This document shows positions 45,513 to 54,744 of a stretch of 64,000 nt of DNA, one piece after another; position 1 is the first letter of the stretch; every line of letters starts with the position of its first letter. Made by a program: the position numbers and the translations under genes. This stretch comes from Croceibacter atlanticus HTCC2559. GTDB lineage: Bacteria > Bacteroidota > Bacteroidia > Flavobacteriales > Flavobacteriaceae. The notes below the pieces were generated by a model. It saw nothing but the letters and a program-made list of their open reading frames with translations. It did no database searches and was not told the DNA's origin. The stretch lies in the NCBI RefSeq assembly GCF_000196315.1, contig NC_014230.1, positions 930,001-994,000 of the forward strand, in the 5' to 3' direction.

Positions 45513-45947
45513 CTAAATGGTCACAAATTTTGATTCGTAATAAAACGAAGCGAGTAATCTTTCCGTATTGTCTGAAATAAGATTTTGCCCAATTATTTGT
45601 TCAGTTCCCTCAACACCTTCATAAGTATATATATAAGACCCTAATTCCGCTTTAGTCATATTGGTATATTTGCTAAAGTCATAACCACACTTAATCTTGT
45701 CCTCAGCTTTTTTAAATTCTTCCCACATCTCTTTATCAGAATCTGGTAGTTGGCTACTTGAATAGAGAGTTACGAATAGTTGTAACAGGTGGGTAGCACG
45801 TTCATCTAAGTCCTCTTGACTAATATTAAAATTGTACCTTTTTAGAACATCTTTTGGGTTTAGGTTTTCTAGTCTCGTATTCCCATTAATAAATTGACCC
45901 CAAAGGAATTTCTTTAGGTCATTATCCATTTTCTTTTGTGTCATCAT
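45513..45947 (-). CDS. unknown protein downstream of the restriction-modification gene
   Basis: 144 aa, 12 bp after the stop of the large RM gene on the same strand, so almost certainly co-transcribed with it. Mostly helical and acidic (FLWGQFINGNTRLENLNPKDVL, LDERATHLLQLFVTLYSS, MWEEFKKAEDKIKCGY). No domain is recognised. It may be an accessory or inhibitor of the RM enzyme; position is the only evidence. Confidence 0.55.
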   Translation of the reverse strand: MMTQKKMDNDLKKFLWGQFINGNTRLENLNPKDVLKRYNFNISQEDLDERATHLLQLFVTLYSSSQLPDSDKEMWEEFKKAEDKIKCGYDFSKYTNMTKAELGSYIYTYEGVEGTEQIIGQNLISDNTERLLASFYYESKFVTI

Positions 45948-45959
45948 ATAGTTTATATT

Positions 45960-48900
45960 TTAGATTAAGTTCTTTTGAATGATTGCGATATCGTCTGGCT
46001 CTATGCCATATAAATCATATATTAATTTGTCTAACTGGTTTTCTAGATTTTTGATTTTTCTATCGTAAAAATCTATGTCAGAAGATGAAAGAGAATTGGT
46101 TTTTAATTTGACAGTTTCGGTGATGCTTTCAACTAGCGATTCAATTTCTTTAACTTGACTATCTTTTGCTTTCAATTTAGGTACTGGAAATTGACGAAAA
46201 ACCTTTACGCCTATATCAACACCAATACCCCTTTTTTTTCCGTTCGTAAGAAACCAATACGTTCCAAGTTCTGAATTTAGACAGCCAAGTAAAAATTCTA
46301 AGGAATATTTTTTATTCTTTTGGATAACAACCGAAAAAGAGAAGCCACAATACATTTTATTCTTATCGAGGTAAAATTCTGGCTGTGCAAACATTCCTTT
46401 GCAAAGTATTTTGTGATTTTCAAAATACTTTACATTCCTAGGTCTATGTATTCCAAAAGGCTTATTAGATGAGGTAATATATTGCTTCATTTTTTGAAGA
46501 TGATTTCTAACGTTAGGGTATTCCCCATCTTCAATGAGTTTCTTTATATTTTTATCAGAGTATATTAGGTATTGTTGAGGTTCTCTAATACCGTACTTTA
46601 AAACATCATTAGTATTTACGTAAGGTTTAACAATCTCATTTTCATTTTTGGTCAAACCTAACTGGTCAATTTCTTTCTTATTTAAAACAAATACACCTGT
46701 ACCTATTGGAAATGTATCACCGAAATTATCATACTGTTTTTTAGAAACTTTATCTACGGACTCCTGAACCCCAACGGAAGAATCATAGTAATCATCTAGT
46801 GAACCACAACCTTTAAACTCAACCTTATTTAGGCTGTAGTTAATTTTACCATTGTTATCAAAAAGTTTATTTAATGGAATGTCTTTAGTTGTGTAACTCT
46901 GTTCTATCTCTGGCAGTTGGATATCAATAATTTCCCGAATTTTTGCTTTATAATTTTTCTGCCTACCCTTTTTGAAAATAAACGTATTATGCTTTCCGCT
47001 TACATCTTTGAAAACTTTTGCACTTTTATAATCTACTATTTCTACAACTTGAAAATCCGTGTTTATGTGACTTCTTAGAAGTTTTGCCCCATCATTCTTT
47101 GTCCAATAACTATTAGTGATAAATGCAAGTATTCCATTTGTTTTGAGGATTTCATAACCACGATGCACAAAATAGTACCAAAAATCCATTTTACCAACGT
47201 GATATTTAACCCCTAAAGAAGTTTTATTTACTGGGTCAAACACCTCTTGATTACCTCGCTCTTTTAAATATGGTGGATTTCCCACTATGGCATCAAAGCC
47301 ACCATTTTTAAAAACATTGAGAAAAGATTCTTTATAGCTAAAAGGGTTTATACGTTTTTGCTCATCAATGGTATAGTCGTCCACGTTAAGAATATCCCAC
47401 CCTACTAGAGAGTTTCCAGATTGTATGTTTTGGGTAAGGTCTGGTAATACTTTACTAAAAGCTGTTACCTGTCCAGATTTTGTTGTGCTACCAAAACTTT
47501 CATCTTCTAAAAGTTTGAGAAATAAAGATAATTGAGATACCTCAACCGCTTGATTGTCTATATCAACTCCATACACACAATTTAAAAGAATTTCCTGCTT
47601 TCTTTTTAAAGTTAATACCCAAACCCCTTCGCTAAACATTGCGTTCCCTAAATCCTCACTTCTACCGTCTATTTCGGTTTTTCCTTCTAACTTATCGACA
47701 TAATAATTTTTGTGATAGTCGATAAGGTATTCATATACCCCAATAAGGAAACTACCACTACCACAAGAAATGTCGGCAAATGATAGTTTATCAATTTCTT
47801 TTGGTGTTTTTCCTTTGATTAATTTACCTACACTCTTATCAATTATGTAATCTACAATATACTTGGGTGTGTAGAATACGCCACCTGCTTTCCTTACTTC
47901 TGGCTTTTGTATAATATCTACCTTACCACCTTCAATACTAACCACCTTGCCTAAGAAACGCTCGTAAATACTTCCTAAAATGTGTACTGGGATGGAATTA
48001 AAATTATAAGGTGATTCTTTTGAAGATATATCATAACATAAATCTTGAAATAGACCTTTGTCTATTCCACCGAATGAAGGTTTATCTATAAAACTTTCTT
48101 TAAATACTATTCCGTTGTATTTCCCATCAAACATTTTAGAGAGCTGAACAAACTCTTTCCAATCTTTTAGCTCATTTATGTATTCCTCAAATTCAATTTG
48201 TTTGTCCTCTAAAAATCGTACAAAAACAAGCCTGTCAATTGTTTTTTGAGTAGCTTCTGTAAGCTGTTGAGGTGTCAGCGAATTATCTTTTGCATAGAAT
48301 CCCCTTGCTAGGTCAAGCCTTAAAGAATCAATATATTCTAAAAAATCATCATCAACAGATTTGTAACCACCACCAAACATTTTTAGTTGTCTCTCTTTCG
48401 TTTTGGTTTTGGGGATTTGTGTTTCCACAAAATGTATAAGAGAGCCATCTGCAACCGCTTCACGGCTGAATAAATAGTAAAGCTCCCTAAATATTGTTTC
48501 GTCCTTATACTGTCTAAAATTATATTTTCTGACTGCTGTGCTTACTGAAAATTTAGGATGAGGTTTAGTTCTGCAATCTATTACTATAAACTCTTCAAAA
48601 TCTGTGAGGATTGATAGTGGTGTTTGTGAGTTCCACCCGTATTTGTGTGTTTGAAGGTAGTAACCTGTATTGTCTTCCAGAAGTACAGCAGGTTTTTTTG
48701 CTTCAACAAAAAAGACTGGATTTTTAAAATCTGGTTCAAGGTAAAAGGCATAGTCTGCAAACTTTTTATTTTTGCTTCCTTCCTGTTTTTGGGTCAGTTC
48801 TAACTTGACTTCCTGTTTATAGGGGTTCTTTTGAAAATCGTGGGTAACATCCCACCCTAAAGCACTAAAGAACTTATTTATAAAATCCTCACGTACACGA

Positions 48901-49022
48901 GTTTCAGAGTAACTAGGGTTTTTATAATGGTTATATCCTGTTTCAAAATCATCAACTAAATCGGAAACTTTTTTATAGGCTTCTAAATAATTATCATTCA
49001 TATAGTATGGGCTTGAAGCCAT
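45960..49022 (-). CDS. type IIG-like restriction-modification enzyme (nuclease, N6-adenine methylase and specificity in one chain)
   Basis: 1020 aa. The N-terminal part (about 40-150) shows a PD-(D/E)xK-like nuclease: SETRVREDFINKFFSALGW, then Asp90 in KKFADYAFY and Glu107-x-Lys109 in VFFVEAKKP. The central methylase has RKAGGVFYTPKYIVDYII (about 377-394), the AdoMet loop FADISCGSGSFLIG (415-428), YGVDIDNQAVEVSQLSL and the catalytic NPPY at 582-585. The C-terminal third is an Eco57I/TaqI-like target-recognition region with a helical spacer. One polypeptide should therefore methylate adenine in its site and cut unmodified DNA. It begins one base after the integrase stop and is followed by a 144-aa gene, so the RM genes travel with the integrase. 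Confidence 0.85.
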   Translation of the reverse strand: MASSPYYMNDNYLEAYKKVSDLVDDFETGYNHYKNPSYSETRVREDFINKFFSALGWDVTHDFQKNPYKQEVKLELTQKQEGSKNKKFADYAFYLEPDFKNPVFFVEAKKPAVLLEDNTGYYLQTHKYGWNSQTPLSILTDFEEFIVIDCRTKPHPKFSVSTAVRKYNFRQYKDETIFRELYYLFSREAVADGSLIHFVETQIPKTKTKERQLKMFGGGYKSVDDDFLEYIDSLRLDLARGFYAKDNSLTPQQLTEATQKTIDRLVFVRFLEDKQIEFEEYINELKDWKEFVQLSKMFDGKYNGIVFKESFIDKPSFGGIDKGLFQDLCYDISSKESPYNFNSIPVHILGSIYERFLGKVVSIEGGKVDIIQKPEVRKAGGVFYTPKYIVDYIIDKSVGKLIKGKTPKEIDKLSFADISCGSGSFLIGVYEYLIDYHKNYYVDKLEGKTEIDGRSEDLGNAMFSEGVWVLTLKRKQEILLNCVYGVDIDNQAVEVSQLSLFLKLLEDESFGSTTKSGQVTAFSKVLPDLTQNIQSGNSLVGWDILNVDDYTIDEQKRINPFSYKESFLNVFKNGGFDAIVGNPPYLKERGNQEVFDPVNKTSLGVKYHVGKMDFWYYFVHRGYEILKTNGILAFITNSYWTKNDGAKLLRSHINTDFQVVEIVDYKSAKVFKDVSGKHNTFIFKKGRQKNYKAKIREIIDIQLPEIEQSYTTKDIPLNKLFDNNGKINYSLNKVEFKGCGSLDDYYDSSVGVQESVDKVSKKQYDNFGDTFPIGTGVFVLNKKEIDQLGLTKNENEIVKPYVNTNDVLKYGIREPQQYLIYSDKNIKKLIEDGEYPNVRNHLQKMKQYITSSNKPFGIHRPRNVKYFENHKILCKGMFAQPEFYLDKNKMYCGFSFSVVIQKNKKYSLEFLLGCLNSELGTYWFLTNGKKRGIGVDIGVKVFRQFPVPKLKAKDSQVKEIESLVESITETVKLKTNSLSSSDIDFYDRKIKNLENQLDKLIYDLYGIEPDDIAIIQKNLI

Positions 49023-49023
49023 T

Positions 49024-50463
49024 TTAAAGTTTAAAGATATTAGAATTTATTTTGTTTATCTCCATTGCAAATTGTTTCGCCTTATCAAGCATAGACTGTT
49101 TGTTATAAGTGTCAAACATTCTGTTTTTAGATGGTTTGTCTGGATGGGTAACGTTTGAGACAATATTTTCTGGAATTTGATAATTCGCTAGTATTGATGT
49201 AAACGTCTTTTTTGCATCGTGGGTTGAGATTGCTTCAAAAAGTGGCTTTTTAAACTCGAATAAACCACTTTTATATGTATCTAGCTTTACATTTACTTCA
49301 CGTTCCAAGCCTATAACTTCAAATAAGTCTTTAAGATTAGAATTGGTTTTTGAGTTTGCATAAAATTTGGGAAAAGTGCCATTGTAATTTTTTATAATCT
49401 CTGAAACTGGCTTTAGAATTGGGATAAAACATTCAGTGCCAGTTTTGTTATGTTTGCTATGAAAATAATCAAATGTAATTCCCTCAGAATTATAGGTTTG
49501 TATTGGCTCTTTATACAATACATTCATCGTTTCATTTCTGGATGCAGTAAGTGAAGCAATCAAAATATACTCCTTTGCATTTTGCAATGCTGTATCATGA
49601 GAAACGTTAGCGTCTATGATAGATTGAAGCTCATCTTCTCTAATATAAAGGTCTTTAGAGCTTTCAGAACGTTCAACCAATAAATTTTTTTGACTAGGAT
49701 TGAAGTCTGATGTGAAGCCTTTTTCTAAGGCTTCTTTAAACAAACTAAGGAAGGACGTTTGCTTTTTACGTAAAGAGTTTTTTAAAAAGCCGTACTCCTT
49801 TATTATTTGTTTTTTCGGCTGATTTGGATTGTCAATTGAGTATTTGCCTTTTAGAATGGCATCAAGTGTGTCGAAGAAATTCCAGTAATTATCATCTGTA
49901 AAGGTTTCAAATCTTAAAGAATTTCCAGTTGCTAAATTATAGTTCTCTAAATCACGAGCTAGTGTATTGTATGTTTTGATGGTGCTGTTTTTTCTTCCCT
50001 TTTGAACACCTCTGCGAAGGTTATCTTTATCCTTAGCAATTCTAGAATTCAAATACTCTAAAATGGTGGGTTGCTCTTGAATTATATTTGCCTTCCTTCC
50101 TAAATATATTTCTACTTGCTCTTTAAACTCTTTTGGATTAGGTATTTCACCTTTCCTATCATACTCTTTATAAACCTCATCAATCGCATCTTCTAGTTTA
50201 TTCATTGCACGTCTTATGGTGCTATTATTTTTTTGGGATTTTGAAAATATCGCTTCATCGTGTTTGAAGTTGTCGTCCTTGTTTCCGAATTGTTCTGGTT
50301 TAATTGACTTTTTGAGTGATATGCGAAATGGTTTGTAAGACTTCCTGCCGTTACTGGAAATTACAGCATATCGGTAACTCACCTCTGCCATTATAGTTCG
50401 CTTAGTCTTGACTTTACCTCGGTTGGATTCTAAAAAATATCTTATTTTCGGCTCTTCCATCAC
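49024..50463 (-). CDS. tyrosine recombinase (island integrase) with a K in the H-x-x-R motif
   Basis: 479 aa. N-terminal arm-binding and SAM-like core-binding region (to about 270), then a catalytic domain. Candidate active-site residues are Arg309 (SLTASRNETMNVL), Lys340 (HSKHNKTG), His415 in ISTHDAKKTF, His440 (VTHPDK) and nucleophile Tyr453 (FDTYNK). The H-x-x-R motif is written H-D-A-K (Lys418), so the second arginine is replaced by lysine. It lies about 165 bp inside the right boundary and reads leftward, with the right-end repeats in its upstream region. It should catalyse insertion into and excision from tRNA-Phe. Confidence 0.85.
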   Translation of the reverse strand: MMEEPKIRYFLESNRGKVKTKRTIMAEVSYRYAVISSNGRKSYKPFRISLKKSIKPEQFGNKDDNFKHDEAIFSKSQKNNSTIRRAMNKLEDAIDEVYKEYDRKGEIPNPKEFKEQVEIYLGRKANIIQEQPTILEYLNSRIAKDKDNLRRGVQKGRKNSTIKTYNTLARDLENYNLATGNSLRFETFTDDNYWNFFDTLDAILKGKYSIDNPNQPKKQIIKEYGFLKNSLRKKQTSFLSLFKEALEKGFTSDFNPSQKNLLVERSESSKDLYIREDELQSIIDANVSHDTALQNAKEYILIASLTASRNETMNVLYKEPIQTYNSEGITFDYFHSKHNKTGTECFIPILKPVSEIIKNYNGTFPKFYANSKTNSNLKDLFEVIGLEREVNVKLDTYKSGLFEFKKPLFEAISTHDAKKTFTSILANYQIPENIVSNVTHPDKPSKNRMFDTYNKQSMLDKAKQFAMEINKINSNIFKL

Positions 50464-50479
50464 CGTAAAGATAATATTT

Positions 50480-50502
50480 CAGCGGAATTTACAGCGGAAT
50501 TT
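50480..50502 (+). repeat. right pair of putative arm-type recombinase sites
   Basis: CAGCGGAATTT at 50480-50490 and CAGCGGAATTTT at 50492-50503 form a direct repeat with a 12-bp period, as at the left end (37609-37630), and in the same orientation. They lie just upstream of the integrase start. Confidence 0.6.
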
Positions 50503-50522
50503 TGTGTTGTTAGATGGAAATA

Positions 50523-50599
50523 TTTGAAAAGTATTGAAACTTAGAACAGTTGTAATACCTTTTATAACAGTTTGTTTTGAAAGGGTTTGAAAAGTATTG
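50523..50599 (+). repeat. 14-bp direct repeat beside attR
   Basis: TTTGAAAAGTATTG occurs at 50523-50536 and 50586-50599. Both copies lie between the right CAGCGG pair and the attR core, so they may be additional binding sites for integrase, excisionase or a host factor. Confidence 0.5.
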
Positions 50600-50627
50600 G
50601 TCAGAATTGGAATATAAAATTGTAGTT

Positions 50628-50640
50628 CTGGAGGTACCAC
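50628..50640 (+). repeat. attR core (right copy of the 13-bp direct repeat)
   Basis: CTGGAGGTACCAC, identical to the tRNA-Phe 3' end at 37542-37554. Upstream bases differ from the tRNA (TAGTT instead of GATTC), which places the boundary. Confidence 0.88.
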
Positions 50641-50680
50641 AAAAACCCTGAAACATTTGTTTTGGGGTTTTTTGTTTTTT
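50641..50680 (+). terminator. original tRNA-Phe terminator, displaced by the island
   Basis: AAAAACCC (50641-50648) pairs with GGGTTTTT (50665-50672); inside, GAAAC pairs with GTTTT. A long T-run follows. It abuts the displaced tRNA 3' end, as expected for the terminator of the uninterrupted gene. Confidence 0.78.
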
Positions 50681-50700
50681 AATCTTGAGCATTCTATATA

Positions 50701-50732
50701 AAAAAAGCGCTTCAAAATTTGAAGCGCTTTTT
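50701..50732 (-). terminator. intrinsic terminator downstream of the skp/ompH genes
   Basis: The hairpin AAAAAGCGCTTCAAA / TTTGAAGCGCTTTTT lies 20 bp after the stop of the last gene of the minus-strand envelope operon. It has A and T runs on both sides and could act on both strands. Confidence 0.88.
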
Positions 50733-50752
50733 AAGTTCTTAAAAGAAAAAGA

Positions 50753-51262
50753 TTAGATACCTAAGTCTTTCTTTACGTCTGCCATAAGATCATAACCATC
50801 TGCAAGGATTACTCCAGTTCCAGTTGTAGAGTCTATAACATAATCAAAACCTTTAGCTCTAGCTACTTTTTGAACAGCAACACGAGCTTTCTCGTAAACT
50901 GGCTTTAATAGCTCAACTTCTTTCTTTTGAAGATCTTGTAATGCGTTCTGACGGTACTGTGCAATTGTTTGCTCTGTAGTTTGCATTTCTTGGCTACGCT
51001 TTGCATTTTCTTCAGCAGTTTTACTTTCTGCTTCTTGTGAGTATTGCTTGTATGTATTAGAGAACTCTGTCATCATTGTTTTGATCTCTGCATCATACGT
51101 GTTTTGAAGCTTCTCCAAATCGCTCATCGCTGTTTTATAGCCTGGCATAGCTTCTATTAGCTCTTGAGATGCAATGTGGGCTACTTTGCTTTGTGCCTGT
51201 GTAAATGCAACTGCTCCAATAGTTAAAGCGAATGCTATAATGAGATTTTTGTACTGTTTCAT
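50753..51262 (-). CDS. OmpH/Skp-family periplasmic chaperone
   Basis: 169 aa with a signal peptide (about 24 residues, ending FTQAQS). The Skp pattern is visible: KVAHIASQELIEAMPGYKTA at the mature start, two long antiparallel coiled-coil helices (LEKLQNTYDAEIKTMMTEFSN ... ALQDLQKKEVELLKPVY) and a C-terminal beta segment GFDYVIDSTTGTGVILADG. These trimeric chaperones carry unfolded outer-membrane proteins to the BAM complex, here encoded upstream. It is the last gene of the operon. Confidence 0.9.
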   Translation of the reverse strand: MKQYKNLIIAFALTIGAVAFTQAQSKVAHIASQELIEAMPGYKTAMSDLEKLQNTYDAEIKTMMTEFSNTYKQYSQEAESKTAEENAKRSQEMQTTEQTIAQYRQNALQDLQKKEVELLKPVYEKARVAVQKVARAKGFDYVIDSTTGTGVILADGYDLMADVKKDLGI

Positions 51263-51317
51263 TTTAAAAATAATTAAGTGTTAATTTTTGTATTTATTAT
51301 TATGTTGATTTTTTGGT

Positions 51318-52145
51318 CTATTGACCTCCGTTTTCTCGTTCTTCTTTTGCTTTTTCTCTTGCTTCGAGTATAGAGTCTTTGCGTCTTTGGCGCTCTTCTA
51401 AAAGCTTAGCTCTTCGAGCTTCATATTCTGTTTTTCTAGCATCTCTTATACTGTCACGTTGTCTTTTACGTTCTTCAATTAAAGTTTCGCGCTCGTTTTT
51501 CTTTTCTTGAATTTCTTGTTCTTTAGCTTCATCTGCAGCAGCTTCTTCTACACTTTTGTATTCTTCTTCAAGTACTTCTTCTTTTTCCTTTTTGCTAGAG
51601 ACTTGCTTTCTCTTAGCAGCTCTATTAATGCTTCTTAAAATTTGGTCACTAATATCGTGACGCTCTGCAGCAAATAACATAACTAAGTCATTGCTTTTTT
51701 CAAAAACAAAATCGTACTTTTTTGCTTCAGATATTTCTTGAACTGCTGCAAAAACTTGGTCTTGTACCGGTTGTACAAGTCTTCGCTTTTGTATCATTAA
51801 ATCTCCTTCTGGACCAAATCTGTCTTGTTGGTAGCTATATATTGCTTCACGTTCATATTTAATGTCTTCCTCGCGCTCTTCAATAAGTTCTTTAGTAAGT
51901 AGGGCTCTTTCATTGTCAAGGTTTCTCTGCATATCTTCAATTGCAGCCATTTTCTGTTCAATTTCAGATTTCCACTTTTGTACTCTACCGTTTAGTTGCG
52001 TTTCGGCTTCTTTATACTCAGGTACATTCTCTAAAATGTAATCCATATCAATATAACCTACTCTAAGGCTTCTGCCTTGAGCTTGAGATTGATGAAGACC
52101 AAAAAACAACAATGCTGTTACTACTAAAAGAACTCTTGTTTTCAT
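51318..52145 (-). CDS. OmpH/Skp-family protein with a long charged C-terminal tail
   Basis: 275 aa. Signal peptide (ending LHQSQAQG), then the Skp core (RVGYIDMDYILENVPEYKEA, a coiled coil with DMQRNLDNERALLTKEL, and YDFVFEKSNDLVMLFA near residue 155). After about residue 185 it has an extra 90-residue stretch of Glu, Lys and Arg (for example KKNERETLIEERKRQRDS) that forms a continuous charged helix absent from the shorter paralogue downstream. The two paralogues next to bamA are standard in flavobacteria. The tail is a possible tether or spacer; its use is unknown. Confidence 0.87.
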   Translation of the reverse strand: MKTRVLLVVTALLFFGLHQSQAQGRSLRVGYIDMDYILENVPEYKEAETQLNGRVQKWKSEIEQKMAAIEDMQRNLDNERALLTKELIEEREEDIKYEREAIYSYQQDRFGPEGDLMIQKRRLVQPVQDQVFAAVQEISEAKKYDFVFEKSNDLVMLFAAERHDISDQILRSINRAAKRKQVSSKKEKEEVLEEEYKSVEEAAADEAKEQEIQEKKNERETLIEERKRQRDSIRDARKTEYEARRAKLLEERQRRKDSILEAREKAKEERENGGQ

Positions 52146-52178
52146 ACGTATTATGTTTATAGAAATAATCGTGCCAAA

Positions 52179-54737
52179 TTAAAACTGTTGTCCAATAATG
52201 AAATGTGTTTCCCAACCATTAGACCCTGTTGTACCTGGAATAGGATCAAATCCGTATCCGAAATCTATACCTAATAATCCAAATGCAGGCATAAATATAC
52301 GTAATCCTATACCAGCAGACCTATTTAATTGAAATGGATTAAAATCTCTAAATCCATCATAAGAAGCTCCACCTTCTGCAAATGCTAACATATAAATTGA
52401 AGCTGCAGGTTTAAGTGTAATTGGGTGACGTAACTCTAACGAGTATTTGTTATAAATTGTTGCACCATCATTTTGAGTGGCTTGACTTAAAGAACTTCTG
52501 TCAATTGGTACAAGGGATTGGTTAGGGTAACCTCTTAATGCTATTGTTTCTCTACCATCTAAGCTAAATCCTCCAAGACCGTCTCCACCTAAGAAAAATC
52601 TTTCGAATGGAGGAACACCTCTATCTGAATTGTAGGCGCCTAAGAAACCATACTCTGCACTTGTTTTTAATACAAATTTTCCAACTAAACGATTATACCA
52701 AGTACCGTTAAATTTAATCTTGTAGTACTCTAGCCACTTAAATTTTTCTTGATCTACTTCGGCAGCTGTTAATGTACCGTCTTCCTGTTGTTGATTAAGC
52801 GCTTCGTAATCTGTACCATTCCATAATGAATATGGTGGTGACAATTTTGCAGTTACAGAAAACTGAGAACCAGATGTTGGGAACACAGGATTTGTTGCAG
52901 TGTTATCTCTGCTCAATCCAACAGTTAAAGCAAGGTTGTTTGAGTATCCGTCTCCAAAAGTAAATAAGCCAGTATTGTAGTTTTGAAGGTTAAAGTGCTG
53001 AAAGCTAATTGCTCCAGATAATGTAAAGAAGTCATCTGGTACTCTAAGTCTTTTAGCAAGACCTAAAGAACCACCAGTAATTAAAAACCTTCTATTTCTG
53101 TCTGTGTCTCTTTGTTGTGCGTTATAAAAATACTGTACAGTATGAGAAAGTGACGCAGAAAGTCTTACAGGTTTCTTGCCGCCTAACCAAGGTTCTGAGA
53201 AGCTTAAACTATACGTTTCGTAAAAGCTACTAGCTTGTGCTCTTACAGATAGTTGTTGGCCATCTCCCATAGGTAATGGTTTGTAGGCTTCTTTGTTAAA
53301 TATATTTCTTATTGAAAAGTTGTTAAAAGATAGCCCTAGTGTACCTACAAAGCCACCGCCACCATAACCACCTTGTAGTTCAATTTGGCTTGATCCTTTT
53401 TCTACAACAGGGAAAACCATATCTAAGGTTCCTGAGTTAGGATCTACGTTTTTAAACTGTGGTTCTAAAACTTCTGGATCAAAAAACCCAAGTTGTCCTA
53501 ATTCTCTAATGGTTCTTACTACATTACTCTTGCTGTATTTTTGACCAGGTTTAACGCGTAATTCTCTATATATTACATTGTCATTAGTCTTGTCGTTACC
53601 AGTTACGGTAACGTGATCAAAATAAGCTATCTTGTTTTCTGAAATTCTAATTTCAAAATCTATGGTGTCATTATAAACTCTAGTTTCAACAGGGTTAATG
53701 GTTGAAAATAAATAACCATTATTTTGATAAAGGTTGGTAAGATCTACAGCATCTGGTTTTGTAGGGTCTGCAACTTGCTTTTCTAATAATGTACCATTGT
53801 AAACGTCACCTTTCTGAACATTAACAATTTGTTTTAACTGCTCATCTGAATAAACGCTGTTTCCTAAGAATGAGATGTTACCAAAGTAGTAACGGTTTCC
53901 TTCTTCTACATCTAACTCTAAAACAATACTATTATCATCTTTCTTTATAATAGTGTCATTAGTAATCCTTGCATCTCTATAACCTTTTTCTTTGTACTTT
54001 TTAATAAGGCTAGCCTTGTCACTTTTATACTCTTCTGCAATAAACTTAGATCTTTTCCAGAATCTCCAGAATTTCTTCTCCTTAGTTTTTTTCAGTTGTT
54101 TACTAAGCTTAGCGTCTGAAAGTGCTTCATTGCCATTAAATTGAATGTCATCAATTTTTACTTTTTCACCTTTATCTACATCAACAACCATTAGCACCTT
54201 ATTGGAGTTAGGTAAGGTATCTTCAACTTTTACGGTGTTAATCTTAACTTTAGCGTTTAAGTAACCTTCTTCTTTATAAGAATTGGCAATACGGTTTTGT
54301 GTTGTTGTAATGAGGTTTTCTGTAACTCTTTTTCCTGCAGTTAACTTATTTTCTTTAATAAGCTCTTCTTTTTTCTTTTTGCGTTTAAGACCTCTAATTT
54401 TTGTTTCGGCAAGTTCAGGAAGTTCTTGAATTTCTATCTCAAGATCAACTACATCTCCTGTTATCTTAGTTACATATATATTAATGTCTGAAAACAAACC
54501 TAAATCCCATAGCTTATTAAGTACTTTACTAATCTTAGTACCTGGAATGAAAATTTGTTCACCAGTTTTAAGGTTTGTAAATGCAATTACTGTTTGCTCG
54601 TTATAACTCGTTGTTCCAGTTACATTAATTTCACCAATAGTATACTTAGTACTGTTAGGTGGAAGTTCTTTATCTTGAGCTTGGGTTGCAAAAGTTACTC
54701 CTATAAAAAATAGAAGGGTAAATAGTTTTTGTGTCAT
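52179..54737 (-). CDS. bamA: outer-membrane protein assembly factor BamA
   Basis: About 852 aa from the start at 54737 (MTQKLFTLLFFIGVTFATQAQ), which gives a proper signal peptide; the frame is open further upstream but that would overlap uppS by more. Five POTRA domains are expected in residues 30-430 (for example YTIGEINVTGTTSYNEQTVI, and VDIDDIQFNGNEALSDAKL-type repeats), followed by a 16-strand Omp85 barrel with the FFLGGDGLGGF and GLRIFMPAFGLLGIDFGYGF regions. It inserts outer-membrane proteins. The order uppS, bamA, two skp genes is conserved in this family of bacteria. Confidence 0.95.
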   Translation of the reverse strand: MTQKLFTLLFFIGVTFATQAQDKELPPNSTKYTIGEINVTGTTSYNEQTVIAFTNLKTGEQIFIPGTKISKVLNKLWDLGLFSDINIYVTKITGDVVDLEIEIQELPELAETKIRGLKRKKKKEELIKENKLTAGKRVTENLITTTQNRIANSYKEEGYLNAKVKINTVKVEDTLPNSNKVLMVVDVDKGEKVKIDDIQFNGNEALSDAKLSKQLKKTKEKKFWRFWKRSKFIAEEYKSDKASLIKKYKEKGYRDARITNDTIIKKDDNSIVLELDVEEGNRYYFGNISFLGNSVYSDEQLKQIVNVQKGDVYNGTLLEKQVADPTKPDAVDLTNLYQNNGYLFSTINPVETRVYNDTIDFEIRISENKIAYFDHVTVTGNDKTNDNVIYRELRVKPGQKYSKSNVVRTIRELGQLGFFDPEVLEPQFKNVDPNSGTLDMVFPVVEKGSSQIELQGGYGGGGFVGTLGLSFNNFSIRNIFNKEAYKPLPMGDGQQLSVRAQASSFYETYSLSFSEPWLGGKKPVRLSASLSHTVQYFYNAQQRDTDRNRRFLITGGSLGLAKRLRVPDDFFTLSGAISFQHFNLQNYNTGLFTFGDGYSNNLALTVGLSRDNTATNPVFPTSGSQFSVTAKLSPPYSLWNGTDYEALNQQQEDGTLTAAEVDQEKFKWLEYYKIKFNGTWYNRLVGKFVLKTSAEYGFLGAYNSDRGVPPFERFFLGGDGLGGFSLDGRETIALRGYPNQSLVPIDRSSLSQATQNDGATIYNKYSLELRHPITLKPAASIYMLAFAEGGASYDGFRDFNPFQLNRSAGIGLRIFMPAFGLLGIDFGYGFDPIPGTTGSNGWETHFIIGQQF

Positions 54738-54744
54738 TCCTGCT

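Noticed and set aside
50479-50715. Minus-strand open frame of 78 aa over the right island end
   Set aside because: It spans the arm repeats, attR core and two terminators, is rich in Lys/Phe/Asn like translated AT-rich non-coding DNA and has no recognisable domain.
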